Origin: a virus
Strand: one strand, 5' to 3'
IMG/VR virus record: IMGVR_UViG_3300021961_000563
Location: 1 to 25,914 of that record
DNA length: 25,914 nucleotides
Shown: one piece after another, positions 8,628 through 15,277 of the stretch
Numbering within the stretch: position 1 is the stretch's first letter
Layout: each line of letters opens with the position of its first letter
Translations under genes and position numbers: made by a program
The notes under the pieces: model-generated
The model's database searches: none
What the model was told of the DNA's origin: nothing
What the model saw: only the letters and a program-made list of their open reading frames with translations

Positions 8628-9833
8628 TTAAAATTTATATGCATCGATATTTTCTTTAGTAAGAATGGCGAGCTCTTTAAATGTTAATGTTACATTAATT
8701 TGCGTTGGCATACCACCCTCAAATGTAGTAAACTGTCCCTGGGGAGTATAATTTACATTCATAGAAGTTAAGACGCAAGAAGTGTGCCTGTGTATATTCA
8801 TATTTTCTTCATCTTTGTGGTAATACACAATATCAAATTCCGATGGATAAAGAAATAGCCAAGCGCCATCATCTTTATACTCAGGATGCATATGAAGTTT
8901 AAATTGATTGATAATGTTTTTTACATTTTTTGCTTCATTTACATTTCTAGGATAAAATTGATAATCGAACGTAAAGGTTCTAAAATCAACTCCTTTAAAT
9001 AATTGTTCCTTCTTTGGGTTTGGAGCTAATCCCGCAGAAGCTTGAACTGCATTAGGTAGTTTAGAAATTCCATAAGCTGCTATTGCTCCAGAGCTTCCAG
9101 CCAATCCTGTTGTCCAAGCATCTGAAGCTTGATTAATAATTGCATCAAGTCCCTTAGTAATATTATCTCCCAACGCTTTAGCTTGATCTAAAGCAAATCC
9201 TGCTGCTTGCAGTGCTGCCTGACCTGCCATAGTATCTTCCTCAGAATACTGTGTGTTGTAGGATATATTTAAAGTATTTGGAACATGCAGTGTTATTACG
9301 GACTTCAACCTCTTTACACCTCTACTAACTGCTGGAAGTTGACTAGCTACTATGTCTCCAACAGCATATCCGAGACCTGCACCAATACCAACTTGAGTAA
9401 GAGCTCCACCAGGAAGTCCTTTAGCCGCATTTGTTACAAGAGCTGCTCCTCCTCCACCAGCAGCTCCAATTACTGTAGCTACTGCTTTAATCTGAGATGC
9501 ACCATATTTTTCATTTGCTATCGCAGCTCTTCTTGCTGATGGTACGATTTCATTTACTGTTTCTGTTTCTGGTTTTTTCAGCAACTTTGAATCTTGCTGA
9601 ACATTTATGTAAAAAACAACATAATTATTTCCATACTCTGGATTGTTTATATCGATCGGATAGGAAAATCCTTCAGATTTATATTTGTTTTGATCGTACT
9701 TACCTGCGCTTTTAAATCCCTCATTGGCTGCAATTTCTTCTTCAATTGCTATTCTTCTATTTTCTGATTCTAGTTGTCCATCTCCAACAGTAGCGGTGGC
9801 AGCAGGATGATTAATCATACCGTTATATGGCAT
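8628..9833 (-). CDS. 48: Baseplate tail tube cap, gp48-like
   Basis: 401 residues, against 364 in T4 gp48. The C-terminal half carries the tail-tube-related part: FLYPSEFDIVYYHKDEENMN, then SCVLTSMNVNYTPQGQFTTF and INVTLTFKELAILTKENI, which I recall from gp48 of marine T4-like phages. Residues 115-166 are an unusual Gly/Ala-rich hydrophobic insert (VIGAAGGGGAALVTNAAKGL onward). The protein caps the baseplate hub and starts the tail tube together with gp54. It is the first gene of the leftward baseplate operon; AAGGA lies 7 nt before the ATG, and a perfect TATAAATA box lies 54 nt upstream. gp54 is the main alternative name. Confidence 0.75.
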   Translation of the reverse strand: MPYNGMINHPAATATVGDGQLESENRRIAIEEEIAANEGFKSAGKYDQNKYKSEGFSYPIDINNPEYGNNYVVFYINVQQDSKLLKKPETETVNEIVPSARRAAIANEKYGASQIKAVATVIGAAGGGGAALVTNAAKGLPGGALTQVGIGAGLGYAVGDIVASQLPAVSRGVKRLKSVITLHVPNTLNISYNTQYSEEDTMAGQAALQAAGFALDQAKALGDNITKGLDAIINQASDAWTTGLAGSSGAIAAYGISKLPNAVQASAGLAPNPKKEQLFKGVDFRTFTFDYQFYPRNVNEAKNVKNIINQFKLHMHPEYKDDGAWLFLYPSEFDIVYYHKDEENMNIHRHTSCVLTSMNVNYTPQGQFTTFEGGMPTQINVTLTFKELAILTKENIDAYKF

Positions 9834-9862
9834 CGAAATTCCTTGTTTTGCTAGGTTAGTTA

Positions 9863-9870
9863 CCTAAATA
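9863..9870 (+). promoter_or_regulatory. Late promoter-like box CCTAAATA driving the gp4 operon
   Basis: CCTAAATA lies 26 nt before the gp4 ATG in the 63-nt divergent gap. It faces right, back to back with the TATAAATA box at 9888-9895 that faces left. The stretch between it and gp4 is A/T only except for two G and one C, with no clear Shine-Dalgarno. Confidence 0.5.
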
Positions 9871-9887
9871 TGCTTATTATTTTGTAA

Positions 9888-9895
9888 TATTTATA
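9888..9895 (-). promoter_or_regulatory. T4-type late promoter box TATAAATA driving the leftward baseplate operon
   Basis: The + strand TATTTATA gives an exact TATAAATA on the minus strand, 54 nt upstream of the gp48-like ATG, leaving a leader of about 48 nt with a proper Shine-Dalgarno (AAGGA). It overlaps the region just before the gp4 start, so the two late transcription units start from crossing sites. Confidence 0.65.
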
Positions 9896-9896
9896 T

Positions 9897-10334
9897 ATGT
9901 TCCACAAAAGAAAATATAAACCTATAAATCCCCAAAAATATAACGGAGACTCCTCAAATATTATAATGAGAAGCTCTTGGGAGACCAGATTTGCGGTTTG
10001 GTGCGATAAAAATCCGCAAGTCTTGAAGTGGCAAAGCGAGGAAACCGTTGTTCCTTACCGCTGCCCGACAGACAATAAAATTCACCGCTATTTCATAGAT
10101 TTTAGGATTCAAATACAAAATAAAGAAGGTCTGCTCAAGACTTATTTAGTTGAAATAAAGCCAGAAGAGCAAACAAAACCACCAAATTATCCAGGAAAAA
10201 GGACTAGAAAATATCTAACAGAATCCTTTTATTTTATCAAAAATCAAGCAAAATGGAAAGCTGCAAGCAATTTTGCTAAAGATAGAGGGTGGGATTTCAT
10301 AATTTTAACTGAAAAACACCTTGGAATTAGCTAA
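9897..10334 (+). CDS. 4: Head completion nuclease gp4
   Basis: 145 residues, against 150 in T4. The block NIIMRSSWETRFAVWCDKNP followed by VLKWQSEE, then HRYFIDFRI and TYLVEIKPEEQT matches the gp4 head-completion family. It has a PD-(D/E)XK-like set of residues: E29, D68, E86 and K88. gp4 acts after packaging, when full heads are made ready for tail joining; a nuclease role for the family is established by fold. First gene of the rightward operon, behind the late box at 9863. Confidence 0.9.
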   Translation: MFHKRKYKPINPQKYNGDSSNIIMRSSWETRFAVWCDKNPQVLKWQSEETVVPYRCPTDNKIHRYFIDFRIQIQNKEGLLKTYLVEIKPEEQTKPPNYPGKRTRKYLTESFYFIKNQAKWKAASNFAKDRGWDFIILTEKHLGIS

Positions 10335-10341
10335 ATAAATA
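10330..10341 (+). promoter_or_regulatory. Late promoter-like box fused to the gp4 stop codon
   Basis: GCTAAATAAATA contains the gp4 stop codon TAA (10332-10334) and an AATAAATA box (10334-10341) that ends 4 nt before the next ATG (AATAAATAGAATATG). There is no Shine-Dalgarno for that gene. The same arrangement, AATAAATA-4 nt-ATG, occurs at 24633 on the other strand. Confidence 0.4.
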
Positions 10342-10345
10342 GAAT

Positions 10346-10939
10346 ATGGCGACCAGTTTACTTAAAATATTCGAGCAAAACCAATATAACCTAGAAGCAG
10401 CTAAACAGCAGTCTAGATCATGGTTTGATCAACAGGTTTTGCTTTTGAGAAAGAAAAGATATACTGTAAAACAGGTTTTAAGAGATAATCCAGCTTCCCT
10501 AACTCAAAAAATCCTTTTAGGTAGGCTGTATATGTTTGTTTACGACGCTAAAACTAAGGAAGAACTACCTTATTGGGACAAATTTCCGTTAGTTTTTCCG
10601 TTTAAAAGCTTATCAAACGGATTTTTAGGTATAAATTTACATTATTTACCGTATTATATGAGAATTAGGTTATTAGATCGGCTTATGATGTTTGCATCTA
10701 ACAAAAAAATGGATGAAAACACCAAATTAAGAATGACATGGAGTATGTTAGAAGGTTCTACCAAATTTGCAGCGGTAAAACCTTGTGTAAAACACTATTT
10801 GAGGTCAAATATTAAAAGTTTATTTAAAGAAGTGCCTGCTAAAGACTGGACAACAGCGATGTTACTTCCTGTAGAACAATTTACAGGAGCTGTTTCAGTA
10901 CAAGTTTGGGCAGACTCTAGAAAAATAGGAAGATTTTAA
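10346..10939 (+). CDS. Conserved T4-like virion structural protein (function unassigned)
   Basis: 197 residues. Segments such as GRLYMFVYDAKTKEELPYWD, FPLVFPFKSL, FLGINLHYLPYYMRIRLLD and FAAVKPCVKHYLRSNI are familiar to me from a virion protein family of marine T4-like phages located beside gp4. T4 has gene 2 (DNA end protector) next to 4, so that role is a possible alternative, but I see no motif proving it. The protein is basic, with no signal peptide or membrane segment. It lies 11 nt after gp4 with no clear Shine-Dalgarno and shares its last base with the start of the next gene (TAATG). Confidence 0.72.
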   Translation: MATSLLKIFEQNQYNLEAAKQQSRSWFDQQVLLLRKKRYTVKQVLRDNPASLTQKILLGRLYMFVYDAKTKEELPYWDKFPLVFPFKSLSNGFLGINLHYLPYYMRIRLLDRLMMFASNKKMDENTKLRMTWSMLEGSTKFAAVKPCVKHYLRSNIKSLFKEVPAKDWTTAMLLPVEQFTGAVSVQVWADSRKIGRF

Positions 10940-11565
10940 TGGCAGAGAATATATCAAGACCTTTAAGCGACTTTATTGCTTTAGTAAAGCGTAACGGTAT
11001 CGCTAGAACTAATAGATTTACGGTAAATATTACCCCCCCTGCAGTATTGTCTCTGTACCCGCCAGAAGGTCAAAGTCTAAGAGATATGACTCTACTGTGT
11101 GATGCAACTCAGCTTCCAGGAATAAATATTTCTACAACACAAGCTCGAATATTCGGTGAATTTAGAGAAATGCCGTATGAGAAATTATATGATCAATTAA
11201 CGCTATCTTTTTATGTTGATTCCAATTTAAATATTAAGAAATTTTTTGACGATTGGCAAAATAGTATTCAAAAGACAGATGTTAATGGAAACAGAACAAT
11301 GGAATATTATGATAGATACACGAGTATTATACAAATAGGTGTTCAAGACGTATCAGAAGAGTTAATCTATACGTGTACTTTGTACGAAGCATATCCTAAG
11401 ACAGTTAATGCGATTGCTTTAGACTATTCTTCCAAAGAAGCTATGAAGCTTTCTGTAAGTTTTATATATAAATACTGGGCAAATAAAGAAAAACGAGTAG
11501 TTGCTGATACCTCGCCCACATCACCAACTAAGACGCAACCACCTATTGGATGGATAGTAGGCTAA
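10939..11565 (+). CDS. Tail-tube-fold protein, gp54 or gp19-like
   Basis: 208 residues. The segments LRDMTLLCDATQLPGINIST, FREMPYEKLYDQLTLSFYVD, NIKKFFDDWQNSIQ and VNAIALDYSSKEAMKLSVSF IYKYW are typical of the T4 tail tube fold (N-terminal strands, a helix with the FxDWQ motif, C-terminal beta-sandwich strands). T4 gp19 (163) and the tube initiator gp54 (320) share this fold. The position between a virion protein and gp16, far from the sheath genes, favours the initiator gp54, but the length is nearer to gp19. It overlaps the preceding gene by 1 nt. Fold is well supported, exact name is not. Confidence 0.72.
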   Translation: MAENISRPLSDFIALVKRNGIARTNRFTVNITPPAVLSLYPPEGQSLRDMTLLCDATQLPGINISTTQARIFGEFREMPYEKLYDQLTLSFYVDSNLNIKKFFDDWQNSIQKTDVNGNRTMEYYDRYTSIIQIGVQDVSEELIYTCTLYEAYPKTVNAIALDYSSKEAMKLSVSFIYKYWANKEKRVVADTSPTSPTKTQPPIGWIVG

Positions 11566-11574
11566 TACAATTTT

Positions 11575-11997
11575 ATGAAAATGAATGATAAATTATCTGA
11601 AGTGTTTGATGTTGAAATAATTCCTGAAGAAAAATCGCTGGTTCCTGAGATAGTTGAAGAACCTGAGATATCCAGTGGGAATCAAAAGATAGAAACAGAT
11701 TATGATGCATCTAGAAAAAATTTACAAATACTTCTGGTACAAGGTGAAGATGCATTAACAAATGCTCTAGAAGTTGCTAAACAAAGCGAGCATCCAAGAG
11801 CATTTGAAGTAGTGGGAAATTTAATTAAGCAATTGGCAGATGTAAATCAACAACTAATGGATTTACATAAACAAAAGCAAAACTTAGATAACCCAAAGGG
11901 ATCAAAAACTGAAAAAAACGTGACCAACAATTCAATTTTTGTTGGAAGCACCGCTGAGTTGAATAAGTTAATTTCGACTATGAATAAAGGAGAATAG
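11575..11997 (+). CDS. 16: Small terminase subunit gp16
   Basis: 140 residues, against 164 in T4. The central block runs from about residue 44: DYDASRKNLQILLVQGEDAL, then ALEVAKQSEHPRAFEVVGNL, then a coiled-coil helix VNQQLMDLHKQKQNL. This DASR...SEHPRAFEV pattern identifies the gp16 small terminase of T4-like phages, which forms rings and regulates DNA packaging by gp17. The acidic N-terminus (many Glu) and flexible C-terminus are also usual. The large terminase gp17 is not in this window. It is placed inside a tail gene group. ATG at 11581 is an alternative start only two codons in. Confidence 0.88.
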   Translation: MKMNDKLSEVFDVEIIPEEKSLVPEIVEEPEISSGNQKIETDYDASRKNLQILLVQGEDALTNALEVAKQSEHPRAFEVVGNLIKQLADVNQQLMDLHKQKQNLDNPKGSKTEKNVTNNSIFVGSTAELNKLISTMNKGE

Positions 11998-11999
11998 TA

Positions 12000-12713
12000 A
12001 TGGCATTACCGATTCAAAGTGCACCAAAATATAGCGTAACAATTCCTTCAACTGAAGAAACTGTAAATTTTAGACCATTTATAGTTAAAGAACAAAAGTC
12101 TTTGTTATTGGCTCAGCAGAGCGAAAAGCAAGGAGTTATGATAGACACATTAAAAGATGTAATTTCAGCGTGTACTTTCAATAAAATTGATGTTTCCAAC
12201 TTAGCATTATTTGACTTAGAATATCTTTTCACACAAATAAGAGCTAAGTCTGTTGGAGAAACTGTAGAACTAGTTATAAAATGCAATACGTGTACTGATG
12301 AAAAGGCTAGAGCAAAAGTATCTTACGACTTAACAAATATAGAAGTTAAAAAAGACGAAAACCACAATAAAAAAATACCTTTGTTTGACGATGTTGGAGT
12401 TATGATGAAATATCCAAACTTTGACATGATAAGAGGATTTGAAAATATACAAGATGGAGATGTCGAAGAATTATTTGGAATGGTTTCTAAGTGTATAGAT
12501 TACATATACAATACAGAAGAAGTATTTCACACAAAAGACCTAAGCAAAGAAGAAGTTGATGAGTTTTTAAACAACTTAACGCAAGATCAATTTAGTAAAA
12601 TACAGAACTTTTTTGAAACTTTGCCAAAAATATACACTGATCTAGATTACATTTGTCCAGTGTGTGAAGTTAAGCAGCAAACAAGAGTTGAGGGTATAAA
12701 CAGTTTTTTTTAA
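12000..12713 (+). CDS. 26: gp26-like baseplate hub / tail assembly chaperone (zero-frame product)
   Basis: 237 residues, against 208 in T4 gp26. It has FRPFIVKEQKSLLLAQQSEK near the N-terminus, as in gp26 of marine T4-like phages, and two Cys pairs: C95/C98 (KCNTC) and C219/C222 (ICPVCE), likely one zinc ribbon. GGAGAATAGTA gives the Shine-Dalgarno. The gene ends in a run of eight T (12704-12711) immediately followed by the stop TAA; the -1 frame stays open for 60 more codons, down to the tape-measure gene. Position just before the tape measure and this slippery end look like the G/GT or E/E+E' tail assembly chaperones of other phages. Confidence 0.85.
   Translation: MALPIQSAPKYSVTIPSTEETVNFRPFIVKEQKSLLLAQQSEKQGVMIDTLKDVISACTFNKIDVSNLALFDLEYLFTQIRAKSVGETVELVIKCNTCTDEKARAKVSYDLTNIEVKKDENHNKKIPLFDDVGVMMKYPNFDMIRGFENIQDGDVEELFGMVSKCIDYIYNTEEVFHTKDLSKEEVDEFLNNLTQDQFSKIQNFFETLPKIYTDLDYICPVCEVKQQTRVEGINSFF
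12704..12711 (+). promoter_or_regulatory. Candidate programmed -1 frameshift site (run of eight T)
   Basis: In the gp26 frame the codons are AGT TTT TTT TAA. Slippage by -1 on T-TTT-TTT re-pairs both tRNAs perfectly and continues as TTA ATT AAC CTT, joining gp26 to the 60-codon downstream frame. The zero-frame stop follows directly. Polymerase slippage on the T run could give a similar outcome. Confidence 0.6.
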
Positions 12714-12892
12714 TTAACCTTTGTCATGAAGATTTGATTGGTTATTACAAAGTAAATTTTGGATTAATGCAACACCACAAATATACTTTGACCGAACTTG
12801 AGGAAATGATTCCATTTGAAAGAGAAATATATGTTTCTATGTTATTGCAGCATTTAGAGGAAGAAAAACGAAAATTAGAAGGACAAAAATAA
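12710..12892 (+). CDS. Frameshifted extension of gp26: GpE'/T-like tail chaperone domain
   Basis: This frame is open from 12692 and is read in full only by a -1 shift at 12704-12711, giving a fusion of about 297 residues. The 60-residue extension runs LINLCHEDLIGYYKVNFGLM, then QHHKYTLTELEEMIPFEREI, then a helical, charged tail. The T-L-T-E-L-E-E-M-I-P-F-E-R-E pattern resembles the short T/E'-type tail chaperone parts (hydrophobic-S/T-E-L...M...E-W/F-R-E). A stand-alone product could start at ATG 12767 (41 residues), but no good Shine-Dalgarno precedes it and the residues before it look conserved, as far as I recall from relatives. T4 has gene 51 in this place. The ORF ends 3 nt before the tape-measure ATG. 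Confidence 0.65.
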   Translation, partial: LINLCHEDLIGYYKVNFGLMQHHKYTLTELEEMIPFEREIYVSMLLQHLEEEKRKLEGQK

Positions 12893-12895
12893 TAA

Positions 12896-15250
12896 ATGGA
12901 TAATTCATTTACACTCCTATTAGATGAGCAAAAAATAACCAATTCTTCTATGGAGAAGGTTAGAGAATTGCTCATCTCAGTAGATTCTAAATCCGCAATA
13001 ACAAATAATATTCTAAACTCAATTGCTGACTTGATGCGAACTGCATTCTCTTTAGACGGCAGAAAGAGTGGTGGTGATGCACAAAATCCTGTACTTGGTC
13101 AGGCAAAAGAGGATCAGTTTGAAAACATAAAACGCCAAGATAGAATGATAACGTTGTTAGAAGAAATCAGGGATAAACTATCAGGAAAGCCTGTTGTAAA
13201 AGAAGAAGATACTAAAACTGACTTTGCAGAAAGTTCAGGTATTGGAAAACTATTTTTAGCTCTTGGAGTTGCAGTAGGTGCAGTAATTGGACTAATTGGA
13301 GCTCAACTAAAAACAATAAAATTCTTTTTAGGTGGAGCTTTTTCAAAACTACTGGTACTAGCAAAAAAAGAATTAGATATCATAAGATTCATATTTTCTG
13401 AAAAATTTGCGCAAATAGGAAAAGTAGCAGGAAGATATCTAACTGGAATAAGAAATTTATTTTCTGAAAAACTTATGGCTATAAGAGTTGGAATACGAAT
13501 GATTTTTGATTCATTCGTTTCTAAACTCAAGGTGTTGTCCAATAACAAATACATAGGTCCAATCTTAACAAGACTGACCACAGCAATAAGATCAATCTTC
13601 CAACCAATTATCAATTTTACTAAAGCATTAAAAACTGAAGGTACCATAGCAAGGGTTATGACAGGTATTGGTAATGGCATAACAAAAATGCGAACCTTTT
13701 TTACCAGTATTGGAAGTAAATTTTCCAAAGTTCTTGGATTTTTCAAAAAAACAGAAGATGGCGTTTCAGCATTTTCAAAAATATTTCCTAAAATATCAGG
13801 ATTTTTTGGAAGTATTGGAAAAGCCTTTAGTGGATTCGGGAAGGCATTTGGGTTAGTAGCAAATTTCGTAAAACGGATTGCATATCCAATACTGATAATA
13901 ATGACAATATGGGATACAGTAAAAGGTACAATAGCAGGATTTGAAAAGGGTGGCATAATTGGAGCAATTGGAGGAGCAATTAAGGGATTCTTCAACTCAC
14001 TGATAACAGCCCCACTTGATATGTTAAAGGGTGCTGTATCTTGGATATTAAATTTGTTTGGGATGAAAAACGCCAGTAAATGGCTGGACTCATTTAGTTT
14101 TACAGATATCTTTAATGGCTTCGTCGACAGCATAACTGGTATGTTAAGCTCGGTTGTAGATTATTTTACTTCTGCGTGGCAAGAAGGTGGATTGCTTGGA
14201 GTAATTGGAGCAGCATTAAAAGGAATCATAAAAACATTAGTTATGATGCCAGCAGATATTTTAAAGAGTGGAGTTTCTTGGATACTAGAAAAATTTGGAT
14301 TTGAAAACGCCAGTAAATGGTTAGACTCTTTTAGTTTCAGTGATTTGTTCGATAAGATGATTACTGGCATATCCGATATGCTAGGCTCTATACCAGAATA
14401 TCTTGGTAAAGCATGGGACTGGGTTAAAGAAACCATATCTGGAGTGTTTACTGGGATGTGGGGACTATTCAAAGAGTGGATTATTGATCCAATATGGGGA
14501 GGACTAGAGTATATTGGAGATCTAATAAAAGAATATATTTACGAACCATTTAAGGAAGTATTTGATCCAGTAATAGAATGGTTTAAAAAGATAAAAGATA
14601 AGGTATTGGGTTTCTTTGAAAACTTTGGTATACCAGAAATAGGATTTAGTGTTTTCGGTAAAAAGTTTACTGTTGGACCATGGTATCCATTTAAGTCAGA
14701 TCAACCAGAAAGCAATGCTGATGAGAGTAGTAGTGGTGTAGACAGAATTAGTGGAGAAGGGTTTAAGGCAGAAAGATCTGCTTCTGGTGAGGGAGTTATT
14801 CAATATCAAGATCCAACCACTGGTGAAATAATAACAAGAATGGTATCTGATGATGTTTATGATAAAGTAAAGAAAAATGTAGAAAGTGGTATTGATGGTA
14901 GTTCCATGGTTGCTGATGTTATAGCTGAAGAAAAGGCATACGATCAGTTAAGTTGGTTTGATAAAATGAAAGTTAATTTTACTGATTCTAAAGCAACTGA
15001 TTTGTTACAAGAAAAAAACTATGGATCTTCGCAAACTGGGAATACTTTACAGGCTATATCTACTGATAATGATATGAAAAAATTAGAGATGAATATACCT
15101 AAAACTACAGCAAATGTAGTTACAGATGCAAGAACTTTAAATACTGTTAATAAAAATCAAAATGTTACAGTTAGACAAAATACTAGAGATAACAGTTCTT
15201 CTTTACGAAGGTATAATGAAAGAAGCACTGATTTCGCTTATCCAGGATAA
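12896..15250 (+). CDS. Tail tape measure protein (gp29-like by position)
   Basis: 784 residues, against 590 in T4 gp29. The N-terminal 110 residues are helical and hydrophilic, followed by a hydrophobic segment (about 118-137, FLALGVAVGAVIGLIGAQL), a long Lys/Phe/Ile-rich helical middle with several more hydrophobic stretches, and a hydrophilic Ser/Thr/Asn-rich C-terminus. Residues 350-428 and 429-507 are a tandem duplication: NASKWLDSFSF occurs at 392 and again at 471, each preceded by GG-hydrophobic-G-I/V-G and SWIL motifs. Large size, helical composition with membrane-like segments, and the place directly after a frameshifting chaperone pair point to the ruler that sets tail length. No Shine-Dalgarno stands out (AGAAGGA lies 14 nt upstream). 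Confidence 0.8.
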   Translation: MDNSFTLLLDEQKITNSSMEKVRELLISVDSKSAITNNILNSIADLMRTAFSLDGRKSGGDAQNPVLGQAKEDQFENIKRQDRMITLLEEIRDKLSGKPVVKEEDTKTDFAESSGIGKLFLALGVAVGAVIGLIGAQLKTIKFFLGGAFSKLLVLAKKELDIIRFIFSEKFAQIGKVAGRYLTGIRNLFSEKLMAIRVGIRMIFDSFVSKLKVLSNNKYIGPILTRLTTAIRSIFQPIINFTKALKTEGTIARVMTGIGNGITKMRTFFTSIGSKFSKVLGFFKKTEDGVSAFSKIFPKISGFFGSIGKAFSGFGKAFGLVANFVKRIAYPILIIMTIWDTVKGTIAGFEKGGIIGAIGGAIKGFFNSLITAPLDMLKGAVSWILNLFGMKNASKWLDSFSFTDIFNGFVDSITGMLSSVVDYFTSAWQEGGLLGVIGAALKGIIKTLVMMPADILKSGVSWILEKFGFENASKWLDSFSFSDLFDKMITGISDMLGSIPEYLGKAWDWVKETISGVFTGMWGLFKEWIIDPIWGGLEYIGDLIKEYIYEPFKEVFDPVIEWFKKIKDKVLGFFENFGIPEIGFSVFGKKFTVGPWYPFKSDQPESNADESSSGVDRISGEGFKAERSASGEGVIQYQDPTTGEIITRMVSDDVYDKVKKNVESGIDGSSMVADVIAEEKAYDQLSWFDKMKVNFTDSKATDLLQEKNYGSSQTGNTLQAISTDNDMKKLEMNIPKTTANVVTDARTLNTVNKNQNVTVRQNTRDNSSSLRRYNERSTDFAYPG
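13943..14416 (+). repeat. In-frame tandem duplication of 79 codons inside the tape measure gene
   Basis: Copy 1 is about 13943-14179 and copy 2 about 14180-14416, an offset of 237 nt. The best-kept stretch is AACGCCAGTAAATGG at 14069 and 14306, encoding NASKW followed by LDSFSF. Outer parts have diverged but keep glycine and hydrophobic positions. Confidence 0.75.
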
Positions 15251-15273
15251 AAAGGGGAGCCAAGCTCCCCTTT
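15251..15273. terminator. Bidirectional rho-independent terminator
   Basis: AAAGGGGAGC-CAA-GCTCCCCTTT is a perfect 10-bp stem with a 3-nt loop, lying 1 nt after the tape measure stop and 5 nt after the gp32 stop on the other strand. Rightward reading gives CTTTTT after the stem, leftward reading gives TTTTT. It separates the two converging operons. Confidence 0.9.
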
Positions 15274-15277
15274 CTTT

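Noticed and set aside
13303-14133. 276-residue open frame on the minus strand opposite the tape measure gene
   Set aside because: It is antisense to a well-supported gene, rich in Pro and Ile from reverse reading of Gly/Asn codons, and has no ribosome site or known motif. A codon-composition artefact.
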